A DNA stretch of 40,871 nt from Firmicutes bacterium HGW-Firmicutes-11 (lineage in GTDB: Bacteria; Bacillota; Clostridia; Peptostreptococcales; Anaerovoracaceae): NCBI GenBank assembly GCA_002840285.1, contig PHAE01000017.1:1-40871 (forward strand), given 5' to 3'. The notes under the pieces are model-generated. The model had not been told where the DNA came from. It searched no databases and was given only the letters and a program-made list of their open reading frames with translations. Positions within the stretch are counted from its first letter, which is position 1. Every line of letters starts with the position of its first letter. The translations under genes were made by a program, and so were the position numbers. Below are positions 12,693 to 22,374 of this stretch, piece after piece.

Positions 12693-13910
12693 ATGGAACC
12701 ACAACAGCGGGAGCCTCTTCCCAAGAGCGGACGAAAGACCATTCTGCAGGGGAACGAGGCTTGTGCGAGAGCAGCAGTGTATGCGGGATGCCGGTTTTTT
12801 GCCGGATACCCGATCACTCCTTCTACGGAAATCATCGAAGTCATGTCGTCGGAAATGGTCAACGCCGGCGGAACCTTCATACAGATGGAGGACGAAATCG
12901 CATCAGCCTGTGCAATCGTCGGGGCGAGATGGGGCGGCAAGAGATCCATGACAGCCACCTCCGGCCCCGGTTTTACGTTGATGCAGGAAACCATCGGTTT
13001 CGCAGCGGTCACCGAAACGCCGGTCGTGATCGTGAACGTCCAGCGCGGCGGCCCATCCACAGGACAGCCCACCATGTCATCTCAACAGGACATCTATCAA
13101 GTCAGATACGGAAGCCATGGTGACTATGAAATGATCGCTCTGGCGCCTTCCTCGGTTCAGGAAATGTACGATTTCACGATCCGTGCTTTTGAGCTGTCGG
13201 AAAAATTCCGGACGCCGGTTGTCCTTTTGGCAGACGAGATCGTTGGCCATATGAGAGAAAAAGTGATCGTATATGATGGTGAACGACAGATCCGCGGCGG
13301 ACACCGAAACTACGTCGTGTCGCCACAGGACGATTTTTTCACCGGGAGCAACTCCCTGGTCGAGGGACAGTTCCATGACGATATGGGGCGACGCATCGGC
13401 CATCTGGCAGACAAAAGCGGCAGCTTTTTAGCTTCGCTGGAAAGCAAGATCCAAAACCACATCGACGAGATCAGCGACGTTGACACCTTCTTCATGGAAG
13501 ACGCGGACATTGCCATACTCGCTTACGGTTCCGTTGCCCGGCCTGCACTACAGGCCGTTCGTTCCGCAAAGGGGATACGGGAGGAAGCGGGCGCCAAGGG
13601 ACGATTCGTTGGCAATCTCCGAAAGGTTCTGCCTTGGAAAAAACCGGATGTGAATCCTTACAGTCATTTGAACGTGGGCATGATCAAGGTCAATTCGGTC
13701 TGGCCTTTCCCGGACAAAGAAATCCAGCGACTGGCGAAGAACTGCAAGTATGTCTTTGTGCCGGAGATGAATGTGGGAAAATACGTCAGGGAAGTCGATC
13801 GGTGTCTGAAGCACAGCAAGGTCATCTCCCTCCGAAAACTGGGTGGAGACCTGCATACACCGACAGAGATCCTGGCGGCGATCGCGAAGGAGGTGGAACA
13901 GCATGAATAG
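12693..13910 (+). CDS. 2-oxoacid:ferredoxin oxidoreductase, alpha subunit
   Basis: This 405-residue subunit belongs to a TPP enzyme that oxidatively decarboxylates a 2-oxoacid to acyl-CoA and reduces ferredoxin, reversibly. Conserved parts include FFAGYPITPSTEIIE (about 34-48), EDEIASACAIVGA, TSGPGFTLMQE and NVQRGGPSTGQPT, typical of the alpha subunit of 2-oxoglutarate (Kor) and 2-oxoisovalerate (Vor) oxidoreductases. Sequence alone does not separate those two substrates; pyruvate is less likely because the subunits are separate genes. It opens a four-gene operon (alpha, beta, ferredoxin-type, gamma) with 4- to 8-nt overlaps, behind a GntR operator and a structured leader. The start has GGGGG 12 nt upstream. 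Confidence 0.9.
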   Translation: MEPQQREPLPKSGRKTILQGNEACARAAVYAGCRFFAGYPITPSTEIIEVMSSEMVNAGGTFIQMEDEIASACAIVGARWGGKRSMTATSGPGFTLMQETIGFAAVTETPVVIVNVQRGGPSTGQPTMSSQQDIYQVRYGSHGDYEMIALAPSSVQEMYDFTIRAFELSEKFRTPVVLLADEIVGHMREKVIVYDGERQIRGGHRNYVVSPQDDFFTGSNSLVEGQFHDDMGRRIGHLADKSGSFLASLESKIQNHIDEISDVDTFFMEDADIAILAYGSVARPALQAVRSAKGIREEAGAKGRFVGNLRKVLPWKKPDVNPYSHLNVGMIKVNSVWPFPDKEIQRLAKNCKYVFVPEMNVGKYVREVDRCLKHSKVISLRKLGGDLHTPTEILAAIAKEVEQHE

Positions 13911-14748
13911 ACTCATGGAACGATATCTGAGGCTGGATGCTCTTCCTACCCTCTTTTGCCCCGGCTGCGGAAACGGCATCGTACAACAGGCCTTTGTGAC
14001 CGCAGTTGACAAACTGGGGATCCGGGATGACATCGCCTGCGTCAGCGGGATCGGCTGCTCCTCCTGGGTGCCGTGCTATCTTGACCTTGATGTGATGCAC
14101 ACCACCCACGGACGAGCCCTCGCCTTTGCCCAAGGACTAAAACTGGCCCGGCCGGACAAAAAGATTGCGGTCTTCACCGGTGACGGCGATTGCCTCGCGA
14201 TCGGCGGGAACCACTTTCTCCACGCCTGCAAACGAAACATCGATCTGGCGGTGATCATGATCAACAACCATATCTACGGAATGACCGGAGGACAGAAATC
14301 CCCGGCAACGCCCCAGGGGGCGGCGACCAAGACATCGCCGTGGGGCGCATACGACGAGCCGATCGAAGGAGCAGATCTGGCGATCTGCATGGGAGCAACC
14401 TACGTTGCCCGTTGGACCACCGCACATCCGGTCCAGCTGGAAAAAAGCATCGAAGCGGCGATCAAGCACAAGGGGTTTTCCTTCATAGAAGTCATTGCAC
14501 AGTGCCCGACCCAAAGCGGGAAGAGCGTCTACGGCGACAAGGATCCGGCGTTCATCATGAAAAAGCTGAAAGAAAACAGCGTGATCTACAAAGAAGGGGA
14601 CCACGTCCCCGCCGGAAAGATCAAATGCGGTGTACTCCATCACGACAACGACAAAACAGAATACATCGAGCGGATGGAAACCCAACTTCGACTCTACGCA
14701 GAAAGCAAAGCGCCCAAAACGTCGGGAGAAGGAGAGCAGGCGAAATGA
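13903..14748 (+). CDS. 2-oxoacid:ferredoxin oxidoreductase, beta subunit (TPP-binding)
   Basis: This 281-residue subunit holds thiamine diphosphate and an iron-sulfur cluster. CPGCGNG (19-25) provides cluster cysteines. GDGDCLAIGGNH starting at residue 93 and the NN pair at 121-122 form the Mg-TPP motif. The ATG at 13903 overlaps the end of the alpha gene by 8 nt and begins MNRLMERYLR; an in-frame ATG at 13843 lies within the alpha gene and is not needed. The C-terminal QCPTQSGKSVYGDKDPAF region is typical. It overlaps the ferredoxin-type gene by ATGA. Confidence 0.92.
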   Translation: MNRLMERYLRLDALPTLFCPGCGNGIVQQAFVTAVDKLGIRDDIACVSGIGCSSWVPCYLDLDVMHTTHGRALAFAQGLKLARPDKKIAVFTGDGDCLAIGGNHFLHACKRNIDLAVIMINNHIYGMTGGQKSPATPQGAATKTSPWGAYDEPIEGADLAICMGATYVARWTTAHPVQLEKSIEAAIKHKGFSFIEVIAQCPTQSGKSVYGDKDPAFIMKKLKENSVIYKEGDHVPAGKIKCGVLHHDNDKTEYIERMETQLRLYAESKAPKTSGEGEQAK

Positions 14749-14951
14749 AAGTAAACGTCGACATCGCCCATTGCAAGGGCTGCGGGATCTGCATCGCCTT
14801 CTGTCCCAAGCAAGTCTTTACCTATTCGAAAAAGAGAAACACCTATGGAACCGCAACGCCGGAGCCATCAAAAGAAGAAGAGTGCATTGGCTGCCGGCTC
14901 TGTGAAAAGCTCTGTCCCGATGCAGCGATCCAAGTGGAGGAAACAAAATGA
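14745..14951 (+). CDS. 2-oxoacid:ferredoxin oxidoreductase, ferredoxin-type delta subunit
   Basis: This 68-residue protein has two 4Fe-4S motifs, CKGCGICIAFCP and CIGCRLCEKLCP, eight cysteines in the classical CX2CX2CX3C pattern. It passes electrons from the catalytic subunits to ferredoxin. It overlaps the beta gene and the gamma gene by ATGA on each side. In many clostridial operons this gene comes first (delta-alpha-beta-gamma); here it sits third. Confidence 0.93.
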   Translation: MKVNVDIAHCKGCGICIAFCPKQVFTYSKKRNTYGTATPEPSKEEECIGCRLCEKLCPDAAIQVEETK

Positions 14952-15496
14952 GATTGAATGTCAGATTCGCCGGCGCCGGCGGACAGGGAGTGATCCTTTC
15001 CTCCGTGCTGCTCGCCAAAGCCTACGGCCTGGGAGAAGACATGAACATTTCCCAGACCCAGAGTTACGGCCCGGAAGCCAGAGGCGGCGCCTGCAAAGCG
15101 GAAGTCGTCATCTCCGACGAGTACATCGACTATATGAAGGTTGACGACGTGGATGTCTTCATCGCTTACAACCAGACCGGCTACGACAAGTACTGCTCGG
15201 ACCTGGAAACCAAAGACATGGTGTTGATCAACAGCACCCTGGTGACCACCAACAACCCGGATCATTACCATATCCCGGGAACCAAAATCGCCGAGGAAAT
15301 GGGAAAGCCCCAGGTAGTCAACATGGTCATGCTGGGGGCATTGACCAAGCTTCTCCCGAGGCTTCATTACGATAAGGTGATGGATGCGATCTGGGAAGAC
15401 TTCCCGGCGTCCCTTGCGGTTTCCAACATGGAGGCCTTCGACAAAGGGTATCGCTTCATGGAAGAGCAGCTGTTGCAGAAACAGAGCGCCTCCTAG
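14948..15496 (+). CDS. 2-oxoacid:ferredoxin oxidoreductase, gamma subunit
   Basis: This 182-residue subunit of the CoA-binding domain family has the N-terminal RFAGAGGQGVILSSVLLAKA and the following SYGPEARGGACKAEVVIS, both family hallmarks. It completes the alpha-beta-delta-gamma set. It overlaps the preceding gene by ATGA. A 7-bp hairpin after the stop separates it from the convergent radical SAM gene. Confidence 0.92.
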   Translation: MRLNVRFAGAGGQGVILSSVLLAKAYGLGEDMNISQTQSYGPEARGGACKAEVVISDEYIDYMKVDDVDVFIAYNQTGYDKYCSDLETKDMVLINSTLVTTNNPDHYHIPGTKIAEEMGKPQVVNMVMLGALTKLLPRLHYDKVMDAIWEDFPASLAVSNMEAFDKGYRFMEEQLLQKQSAS

Positions 15497-15500
15497 GAGT

Positions 15501-15522
15501 CGCTACGCAAACGCACGTAGCG
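15501..15522. terminator. Short hairpin between convergent genes
   Basis: CGCTACG (15501-15507) and CGTAGCG (15516-15522) enclose an 8-nt loop. It lies between the convergent gamma subunit and SCIFF maturase genes. No T-run follows on either strand, so terminator activity is uncertain. Confidence 0.4.
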
Positions 15523-15523
15523 C

Positions 15524-16846
15524 TTACGCTTGGGTTGCCAGGACCGCCTGGATCCCGATAGCGCATTCCAGACGCTTACGCTCGGTCTCGCAGCCGAGAT
15601 GATAGGGCTTCAGAAGATCGTCGTTGCTGTGATAGGCATTGGCGTGGCAGCCGCCGCTGCAATAGAACTTCGCCCAACAGTCTCTGCACTCGTCCTTGAT
15701 GTAAATATGGGCCCGGTTGAAACGGTCGTAGAGACGGTTTTCAAACACCGGGTCCTTTACGTTGCCCAGGAGAAATTCCGGATTTCCCACGAACTGGTGG
15801 CAAGGGTAAAGATCCCCTTCCGGCGTGACGGCAACATATTCAGTGCCCGCGCCGCAGCCTGAGACCCGCTTGACCACGCAGGGACCCTGGGTCAGGTCGA
15901 TGCGGAAGTGAAAAAAGGAAAAAGGCTCTCCTCGCAAAGCGGCATCCAGATACTGGTCTGCAAGCGCGTCGTATTCCTGAAAGATCCGGGGAAGGTGCTC
16001 CTCCCGCAAGGCGTAGCTTTTGGAGGAATCGGTGACCACCGGCTCGACGGAGATGTTTTGAAATCCCAGAGAAGCGAGATGCCGGACGTCCTCGGCAAAG
16101 TCCAGGTTGTCAGCGGTGAAGGTTCCCCGTACGTAGTAGGTTCCCTTCCGTTTGGCAGCAAATCGCTGAAAGTTGTTTACCACGACATCGTAGGTGCCTT
16201 TCCCGCCGGGAGTGAGCCGCATCTTGTCGTTGACATCTTTTCTGCCGTCAATGCTGAGGATGACGTTGTCCATGGTCTCGTTGATGAACTCGGACTTTTT
16301 GTCGTCCAGGAGAAGGCCGTTTGTGGTGATGGTGAACCGGATGTTCTTTCCGTAGGATTTTTCTGCTTCTCTGCCGTAGGCGACCAAGGCTTTGACTACG
16401 TCGAAGTTGAGCAGTGGTTCTCCCCCGAAGAAGTCGATTTCAAGATTCCGTCGGGTGCCGGAATGAGCGAGAAGAAAGTCGATGGCTTGCTTCCCGGTTT
16501 CCAGAGAAAGCAAAGACCGGGGCCCATCGAAGGCGCCGGTGTCACCAAAGCAATAGCGACAGGCCATATTGCAGTCGTGGGCCACGTGAAGACACATGGC
16601 CTTGATGACCGCCCCGCGATCCTCCAGCATTTCAGTGGTGATCTGCTCATCGTCGGTGAACAGCATGCCGGCCTCCGCCAGGGCCTTGATTTCCTCTGTA
16701 GCTTCCGCCACATCCTCTTTCGGAAAATGAAAAACGGTGGTCGGATCGGAGAGCAATTGATACATGAGATCGCTCACCAGATGGATCGCACCGCTGTTGA
16801 CATCGATCACGATGTTGTGTTCCCGGAATTGATAACAGTGGATCAT
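15524..16846 (-). CDS. SCIFF maturase, radical SAM/SPASM thioether-forming enzyme
   Basis: This 440-residue enzyme is expected to use SAM and 4Fe-4S clusters to link cysteines of the SCIFF peptide to other residues through thioether bonds (ranthipeptide type). The radical SAM motif CNMACRYC gives C92, C96 and C99. Family-typical GDTGAFDGPRS follows, then FFGGEPLLN. The C-terminal SPASM region has GCGAGTEYVAVTPEGDLYPC and CRDCWAKFYCSGGCHANAY, with further cysteines for two auxiliary clusters. I start it at the ATG at 16846, one base after the SCIFF stop and preceded by GGCGGAG; the frame is open upstream only because it overlaps the peptide gene. This pair is highly conserved in Clostridia. 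Confidence 0.93.
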   Translation of the reverse strand: MIHCYQFREHNIVIDVNSGAIHLVSDLMYQLLSDPTTVFHFPKEDVAEATEEIKALAEAGMLFTDDEQITTEMLEDRGAVIKAMCLHVAHDCNMACRYCFGDTGAFDGPRSLLSLETGKQAIDFLLAHSGTRRNLEIDFFGGEPLLNFDVVKALVAYGREAEKSYGKNIRFTITTNGLLLDDKKSEFINETMDNVILSIDGRKDVNDKMRLTPGGKGTYDVVVNNFQRFAAKRKGTYYVRGTFTADNLDFAEDVRHLASLGFQNISVEPVVTDSSKSYALREEHLPRIFQEYDALADQYLDAALRGEPFSFFHFRIDLTQGPCVVKRVSGCGAGTEYVAVTPEGDLYPCHQFVGNPEFLLGNVKDPVFENRLYDRFNRAHIYIKDECRDCWAKFYCSGGCHANAYHSNDDLLKPYHLGCETERKRLECAIGIQAVLATQA

Positions 16847-16847
16847 G

Positions 16848-17003
16848 CTATCTCCGCCGGATGTTTTCGCATTCCTGGTTGGCGACGGTGCAGGAAGTCT
16901 TGCAGGCCGACTGGCAGGATGTCTGGCACTCACCACAGCCCTTTTCAGCGGTGACTTTGAGTGTCGGTTGGGCGATGGTTTTCACTTGTTTCAGTTCTTT
17001 CAT
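16848..17003 (-). CDS. scfA: SCIFF precursor peptide (six cysteines in forty-five residues)
   Basis: This 51-residue peptide has an N-terminal leader (MKELKQVKTIAQPTLKVTAE) and a core with six cysteines at 23, 26, 30, 34, 38 and 45. The leader and the spacing match the SCIFF family closely. It is too short for ordinary ORF cutoffs but has a strong ribosome binding site (AGGAGGG, 3 nt before the ATG by count of the following CCC) and its own promoter. The maturase gene follows by one base. The mature product's function is unsettled; quorum-type signalling or redox roles have been proposed. Confidence 0.93.
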   Translation of the reverse strand: MKELKQVKTIAQPTLKVTAEKGCGECQTSCQSACKTSCTVANQECENIRRR

Positions 17004-17057
17004 GGGACCCTCCTGTGTTGGAATCGTAAGCCAGCCAAAGGGCTTGACCCGTTGGTT

Positions 17058-17086
17058 AGATTACTCCATTTTGCCGAATTTGTCAA
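17058..17086 (-). promoter_or_regulatory. Promoter of the SCIFF operon
   Basis: On the minus strand a perfect TTGACA (17086-17081) and TAATCT (17063-17058) are 17 nt apart. It is divergent from the glnS promoter. Confidence 0.6.
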
Positions 17087-17108
17087 TGAAAAACGCCGCC
17101 CTCTTGAA

Positions 17109-17137
17109 TTGCAAAGCAGGTTTTCCGGTGGTATAAT
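17109..17137 (+). promoter_or_regulatory. Promoter of the glnS operon
   Basis: TTGCAA (17109-17114) and a perfect TATAAT (17132-17137) are 17 nt apart, followed by a 60-nt leader before glnS. Confidence 0.7.
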
Positions 17138-17197
17138 AGAACGAATACCCTGCGGCAGGTTTCTTTTGTGTGCCGCGAAGGATAAGGAGGGCCAAAC

Positions 17198-18838
17198 ATG
17201 GCTGTAGAATCGACGAATTTCATCCACGCAATCATAGATAAAGACCTGGAAAACCGGACCTATCAGGATCGGCCGGTCTACACCCGGTTCCCACCGGAAC
17301 CCAACGGTTACCTGCACATAGGGCACGCGAAGTCAATCTGCCTGAATTTTTCCACTGCGGAAAAGTATGGCGGCAAGTGCAACCTTCGCTTTGACGACAC
17401 CAACCCGATCAAGGAAGACACAGAGTACGTCGATTCCATCGAAAACGACGTGCGCTGGTTGGGATTTGAGTGGGACAAATTGCTCTTTGCTTCTGACTAT
17501 TTTGAAGACATGTATCACTGCGCTGTCCAGCTGATCAAAAAGGGAAAAGCGTACATCTGCGATCTGACTGCTGAAGAGATCCGTCAGCACAGAGGCACCC
17601 TGACCGAGCCGGGGAAGGAGAGCCCTTACCGCGACCGACCGATCGAAGAGAGTCTGGCGATCTTTGAAGACATGCGCAATGGAAAATATAAAGATGGGGA
17701 CAAGGTCCTGCGGGCCAAGATCGACATGTCGTCCCCCAACATCAATATGAGGGATCCTGTCATCTATCGGATCGCCCACGCGACCCACCACAACACCGGT
17801 GACCAGTGGTGCATTTATCCGATGTACGACTATGCTCATCCCATCGAGGACGCCATCGAACAAATAACTCATTCGATCTGCACCTTGGAGTTTGAGGACC
17901 ACAGACCTCTCTACGACTGGGTGTTGCGGGAACTTGAATGGGAGATGCCACCCCAACAGATCGAGTTTGCCAGATTGAACCTGACCAATACCGTCATGAG
18001 CAAGCGCTACTTGAAGGCGCTGGTGGACAATGGGACCGTAGAAGGCTGGGACGATCCCCGCATGCCGACCATCGCCGGTCTTCGTCGCCGCGGTTATACG
18101 CCGGAATCCATCCGGGATTTCTGCGACCGAATCGGGGTCTCCAAAGCCAACAGCACCGTTGACATCTCGCTACTGGAGCATTGCATCCGGGAAGACCTGA
18201 AACCCAAAGTAGACAACCGCATGGTGGTGTTCGATCCCCTGAAAGTGGTCATCACCAACTACCCGGAGGATCAGACCGAAGAAGTAGTCATCGAGAACAA
18301 TAAAGAAGACGAGTCCATGGGCTTCCGGAACGTACCCTTTTCAAAAGAGCTTTACGTCGAACGGGACGATTTCATGGAGATCCCGGAAAAGAAATATTTT
18401 CGCCTTTTCATAGGAAATGAAGTTCGTTTCAAAGGCGCTTATTTCATCACCTGTAACGAAGCGATCAAGGATGAAGCCGGCAACATCACGGAGTTGCGCT
18501 GCACCTATGATCCGGAAACCAAAAGCGGCAGCGGGTTTGAAGGTCGCAAAGTCAAAGGCACCATCCACTGGGTGAATGCCGCCACCGCCCTTCCGGTCAA
18601 AGTCCGGATCTACGACTATCTGATGATCGACAACGAAGCAGGAGAAAGCGTCATCAACACCGATTCCCTTAGAGAAGTATCCGCTATGGGCGAGCCGTCT
18701 CTCGTCGACGCGAAAGCCGGAGAACGTTTCCAATTCCTACGCCACGGCTACTATATCGCAGACTCGGAGCTGAACACTGAGACAGAAAAGGTGTTCAACC
18801 AGATCGTCGACTTGAAGAGCTCCTACAAAGGGAAATAA
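17198..18838 (+). CDS. glnS: Glutaminyl-tRNA synthetase
   Basis: The enzyme charges tRNA-Gln with glutamine. It has 546 residues, the usual bacterial length. Class I motifs are present: [20 protein letters not shown] (HIGH) near residue 32 and VMSKRYL as the KMSKS equivalent near 265. The catalytic domain is followed by the two beta-barrel anticodon-binding domains. Many Bacillota lack GlnRS and use the GatCAB route, so its presence is a useful lineage trait. ATAAGGAGGG precedes the ATG. fumC begins 3 nt after the stop. Confidence 0.95.
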   Translation: MAVESTNFIHAIIDKDLENRTYQDRPVYTRFPPEPNGYLHIGHAKSICLNFSTAEKYGGKCNLRFDDTNPIKEDTEYVDSIENDVRWLGFEWDKLLFASDYFEDMYHCAVQLIKKGKAYICDLTAEEIRQHRGTLTEPGKESPYRDRPIEESLAIFEDMRNGKYKDGDKVLRAKIDMSSPNINMRDPVIYRIAHATHHNTGDQWCIYPMYDYAHPIEDAIEQITHSICTLEFEDHRPLYDWVLRELEWEMPPQQIEFARLNLTNTVMSKRYLKALVDNGTVEGWDDPRMPTIAGLRRRGYTPESIRDFCDRIGVSKANSTVDISLLEHCIREDLKPKVDNRMVVFDPLKVVITNYPEDQTEEVVIENNKEDESMGFRNVPFSKELYVERDDFMEIPEKKYFRLFIGNEVRFKGAYFITCNEAIKDEAGNITELRCTYDPETKSGSGFEGRKVKGTIHWVNAATALPVKVRIYDYLMIDNEAGESVINTDSLREVSAMGEPSLVDAKAGERFQFLRHGYYIADSELNTETEKVFNQIVDLKSSYKGK

Positions 18839-18841
18839 GTC

Positions 18842-20227
18842 ATGGAAGAAGTAAAGAATCAAAAGCGATTCCGAATCGAGCGGGATTCCATGGGAGAGAT
18901 CGAGGTAGAAGTCGATCGACTTTGGGGCGCCCAGACGCAACGAAGTCTAGAGAATTTTCGGATCGGCAAGGAAACCATGCCGAAGGAAGTGATCCGCGCG
19001 TTTGCCTTTCTAAAAAAGGCTACAGCAATGGCAAATCTCGAGCTGGGCGCATTGGACGAATACCGGACACCGGCGATCATGGAAGCCTGCGACGAGATCC
19101 TCGAGGGAACGTGGGACGACCAGTTTCCGCTGGTGGTATGGCAGACCGGAAGCGGTACCCAGACCAATATGAACGTCAACGAAGTCGTTGCCCATCGCGG
19201 AAATCAGATCCTTGGGGAATCATCGATCCACCCAAACGACCACGTCAATCGAAGCCAAAGCTCAAACGATACCTTCCCTTCGGCAATGCACATCGCGGTC
19301 GTACTGGAAACCGAGCAGCGCCTGCTACCTGCAGTGGAAGTGCTGGCGGACACGCTGGGAGCACTGTCAAAGGAATACATGGATATCGTAAAGATCGGAC
19401 GCACTCATTTGCAGGATGCGGTGCCGATCACACTGGGGCAGGAGATTTCCGGCTGGGAAGCCATGCTGCGGCAAGATGCCGCCATGATCCGCTCTCTTCT
19501 TGACCAGGTGCGGGAGCTTGCCCTGGGAGGAACGGCAGTCGGTACCGGCCTCAACGCCGATCCGGAGTTTGGCGCCATAGCAGCCAGACATATCACCGAA
19601 CTTACGGGAACGACTTTTATCACTGCTCCCAACAAGTTTCAGGCGTTGACCAGTAAGGCCGGGATGGTCGCTCTTCACGGCACCTTGAAGGCGCTGGCGG
19701 CGGACTTGTACAAGATCGCCAACGACGTCAGACTGCTTGCAAGCGGTCCCCGCTGCGGGATCGGAGAGATATCGATACCGGAAAACGAGCCAGGGAGTTC
19801 CATCATGCCTGGTAAAGTCAATCCCACCCAGAGCGAGGCCTTGACCATGGTGTGCTGCCAGGTGATGGCCAATGACACCGCGGTGGGGTTTGGGGCATCC
19901 CAGGGACATTTTCAACTCAACGTCTATCTCCCTTTGATCGCCTACAATGTTCTCCAATCCATCGGACTGTTGGTGGATGCAATGGATTCCTTCCGGGAGA
20001 ACTGCGTCGTCGGCATCCGTCCAAATCTGGAGAAGATCAACGAGAACCTGAATCGTTCTCTCATGCTGGTAACGGCTTTGAATCCCTACATCGGCTACGA
20101 CAAGGCAGCGAAGATCGCAAAACAAGCATTTCAAAAGGGAACGACACTCAAAGAGGAAGTATTGAACGAAGGACTGATGACCGAAGAGGAATTTGACCGG
20201 ATCGTAGATCCGAAGCTGATGGTGTAA
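18842..20227 (+). CDS. fumC: Fumarate hydratase, class II
   Basis: The enzyme interconverts fumarate and malate without an iron-sulfur cluster. It has 461 residues, the usual class II length. Motifs: [43 protein letters not shown], and the superfamily signature [13 protein letters not shown]. The sequence around the signature ([17 protein letters not shown]) favours fumarase over aspartase, although aspartase is the closest alternative. It sits 3 nt after glnS and 12 nt before the aldehyde dehydrogenase gene, so it is in one transcript with them. Confidence 0.92.
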   Translation: MEEVKNQKRFRIERDSMGEIEVEVDRLWGAQTQRSLENFRIGKETMPKEVIRAFAFLKKATAMANLELGALDEYRTPAIMEACDEILEGTWDDQFPLVVWQTGSGTQTNMNVNEVVAHRGNQILGESSIHPNDHVNRSQSSNDTFPSAMHIAVVLETEQRLLPAVEVLADTLGALSKEYMDIVKIGRTHLQDAVPITLGQEISGWEAMLRQDAAMIRSLLDQVRELALGGTAVGTGLNADPEFGAIAARHITELTGTTFITAPNKFQALTSKAGMVALHGTLKALAADLYKIANDVRLLASGPRCGIGEISIPENEPGSSIMPGKVNPTQSEALTMVCCQVMANDTAVGFGASQGHFQLNVYLPLIAYNVLQSIGLLVDAMDSFRENCVVGIRPNLEKINENLNRSLMLVTALNPYIGYDKAAKIAKQAFQKGTTLKEEVLNEGLMTEEEFDRIVDPKLMV

Positions 20228-20239
20228 AGGAGTAGTCCC

Positions 20240-21616
20240 ATGGAAAGCAAAACCTACATCGAAGGATATATCGAGCGGGCGCGTAACGCTCAGGCAATCG
20301 TCGAGACTTATAGTCAGAAGGAAGTGGATCGACTGGTTTGGGCCATCGCGAAAGCGATCAGCGACAACGCAGAAGAATTGGCTGTCATGGCGGTGGAAGA
20401 AACCGGGATGGGCGTCGTTGCGGACAAGACGGTGAAAAACAAGGTCAAAGCGGCGATCATCTGGCATAGTCTGCGGGATAAAAAGAGCGTCGGCATCATC
20501 GACAGAAACGAAAAAACGGGTATCGTACAAATCGCCAAACCCATGGGCGTCGTGGCGGCGATCACGCCGACGACCAACCCCATCGTAACGCCGATGAGCA
20601 ATGCGATGTTCGCCGTCAAAGGGCGAAACGCCATCATCGTGACACCCCATCACAAAGCCATCGGTTGCACAACGGAAGCCGTCAACCTCATCAACCAGGC
20701 ATTGGCTAAGCTGGGCGCTCCCGAGCATCTCGTACAGATCCTCGATCAGCAATCGAGAGAAAACACGAAAAACCTCATTGAAGCCGCCGACGTGATCATA
20801 GCCACCGGCGGAGCCGGTATGGTGCGGGCGGCCTACAGCAGCGGCCGGCCGGCCTTGGGCGTCGGAGCGGGAAATGTGCAGTGCATCATAGATAAAGGCG
20901 TCGACCTAAAACTGGCGGTGCCGAAAATTATCAGTGGAAGGATCTTTGACAACGGGATCATCTGCTCAGGAGAGCAGACGGTGATCGCCCCTGCAGAAGA
21001 ATACGAAGCAGTTCTGGAGGAGTTCAGAAGCAATGGCGCTTATGTGGTTCGGGATCCAAAGGAGAAGGAGGCGTTTCGCAACGCCATATTCATCGACGGC
21101 GCTATGAGCCGCCACGCGGTCGGCCAATCGGTGCAGACCATCGCGAGACTCGCCGGGGTAGAAGTGCCGGAAGAAACGAGAGTCATCGTGATCGAAGCAG
21201 ACGGCCAAGGCGGGGAAGACATCCTGGCCAAAGAGAAGATGTGCCCGGTTCTGGCCGCCTATTCTTATGACACCTTCGAAGAAGCAGTCGGCATCGCAAA
21301 GGCAAACCTGGAAGTGGAAGGAATGGGGCACAGCGTTGCGATCCATTCCATCAACAAAGAAAACATCGAATATGCTGGCGAGCACCTGAATGTGAGCCGG
21401 TTCGTGATCAATCAGCCCTGCGCCAGTTCGGCAGGCGGAAGCTTTTTCAACGGTCTGGCACCCACCAACACGCTGGGATGCGGCTCCTGGGGGCACAACA
21501 GCATCTCCGAGAATCTTGATTACAAGCATTTGATCAATATTTCCAGGATCGCCTACTATATGCCGGACAATCCGGTGCCCACCGACGAGGAGCTCTGGCG
21601 CTTCGACGAGTCATGA
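20240..21616 (+). CDS. CoA-acylating aldehyde dehydrogenase (SucD-like)
   Basis: This 458-residue NAD(P)-dependent enzyme interconverts an acyl-CoA and its aldehyde. The catalytic cysteine is C242 in NGIICSGEQT. PMGVVAAITPTTNP and LGVGAGNVQCIIDKG are typical of acylating dehydrogenases. It reads very similar to Clostridium kluyveri succinate-semialdehyde dehydrogenase (SucD), including the C-terminal TLGCGSWGHNSISENL. Acetaldehyde or another short aldehyde remains possible as substrate. There is no alcohol dehydrogenase domain, so it is not a bifunctional AdhE, and I see no microcompartment-targeting N-terminal helix. Co-location with fumarase and a 2-oxoacid oxidoreductase points to four-carbon acid metabolism. 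Confidence 0.88.
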   Translation: MESKTYIEGYIERARNAQAIVETYSQKEVDRLVWAIAKAISDNAEELAVMAVEETGMGVVADKTVKNKVKAAIIWHSLRDKKSVGIIDRNEKTGIVQIAKPMGVVAAITPTTNPIVTPMSNAMFAVKGRNAIIVTPHHKAIGCTTEAVNLINQALAKLGAPEHLVQILDQQSRENTKNLIEAADVIIATGGAGMVRAAYSSGRPALGVGAGNVQCIIDKGVDLKLAVPKIISGRIFDNGIICSGEQTVIAPAEEYEAVLEEFRSNGAYVVRDPKEKEAFRNAIFIDGAMSRHAVGQSVQTIARLAGVEVPEETRVIVIEADGQGGEDILAKEKMCPVLAAYSYDTFEEAVGIAKANLEVEGMGHSVAIHSINKENIEYAGEHLNVSRFVINQPCASSAGGSFFNGLAPTNTLGCGSWGHNSISENLDYKHLINISRIAYYMPDNPVPTDEELWRFDES

Positions 21617-22374
21617 AACACTTGCTGCTGACCATCACCTATGACGGCACCGGTTTCCACGGATGGCAGCGCCAGCCGGGGCAACGGACGGTGCAGGGAG
21701 AACTGGAACGAGTCCTTTCCATCCTTTGCCGTGACGAGATCACCATTGCCGGCGCCAGCCGCACCGATGCCGGGGTTCATGCCTATGGACAGCGCGCCGG
21801 GTTTTCCGGAGAGTTCGGGATCCCTGTGGAAAAAATTGCCTACGCCGCCAACCGGCTGATGGACAAGGACGTCAGGATCCTTGAAGTGGTAGAGGTTTCT
21901 GAAGAGTTTCATCCCCGGTTTGACGCGAAAGGCAAGACCTATCTGTATAAGATCAGAAACTGCCAGGAGCCGGATGTGATGTTGCGGAATTTCCACTACC
22001 ACGTGGAGAAACCCCTCGATATTTCAGCGATGCAGGAGGCCGCCACCTATTTAGTAGGAGAACAGGATTTTCGCTCTTTTCTTGCAGCCGGAGGCAAAGA
22101 ACCGGAGACGACGATCCGCAGGATCACAAGAGCCGAATGCTATCTGGAGGATGCCGACATCGTATTTGAAGTCACGGGTAGCGGTTTTCTCTACAATATG
22201 GTCCGCATCATCACGGGAACGCTGGTGGAGATCGGCCTGGGAAAGAGAGCGCCAGCAGAGATGAAGACGATCATCGAAAGCCGGGATCGGAGACGCGCCG
22301 GACACACCGCCCCACCACAGGGGCTCTATTTAAAAGAAGTCTATTACGAAGGAGAACTCGCTGATGAAAATTAG
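21613..22374 (+). CDS. truA: tRNA pseudouridine synthase A
   Basis: TruA makes pseudouridine at positions 38-40 of the tRNA anticodon arm. This 253-residue protein has the catalytic aspartate D52 in GASRTDAGVHAYGQ, plus YDGTGFHGWQRQ near the N-terminus and VTGSGFLYNMVRIITGTLVEIG in two parts near the C-terminus. It overlaps the aldehyde dehydrogenase stop by ATGA and the metF start by 11 nt. Confidence 0.95.
   Translation: MKHLLLTITYDGTGFHGWQRQPGQRTVQGELERVLSILCRDEITIAGASRTDAGVHAYGQRAGFSGEFGIPVEKIAYAANRLMDKDVRILEVVEVSEEFHPRFDAKGKTYLYKIRNCQEPDVMLRNFHYHVEKPLDISAMQEAATYLVGEQDFRSFLAAGGKEPETTIRRITRAECYLEDADIVFEVTGSGFLYNMVRIITGTLVEIGLGKRAPAEMKTIIESRDRRRAGHTAPPQGLYLKEVYYEGELADEN

Noticed and set aside
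18842-20227. Aspartate ammonia-lyase as the identity of this lyase
   Set aside because: The segment around the signature fits class II fumarase better, and the metabolic neighbours also favour fumarase, though the superfamily is the same.
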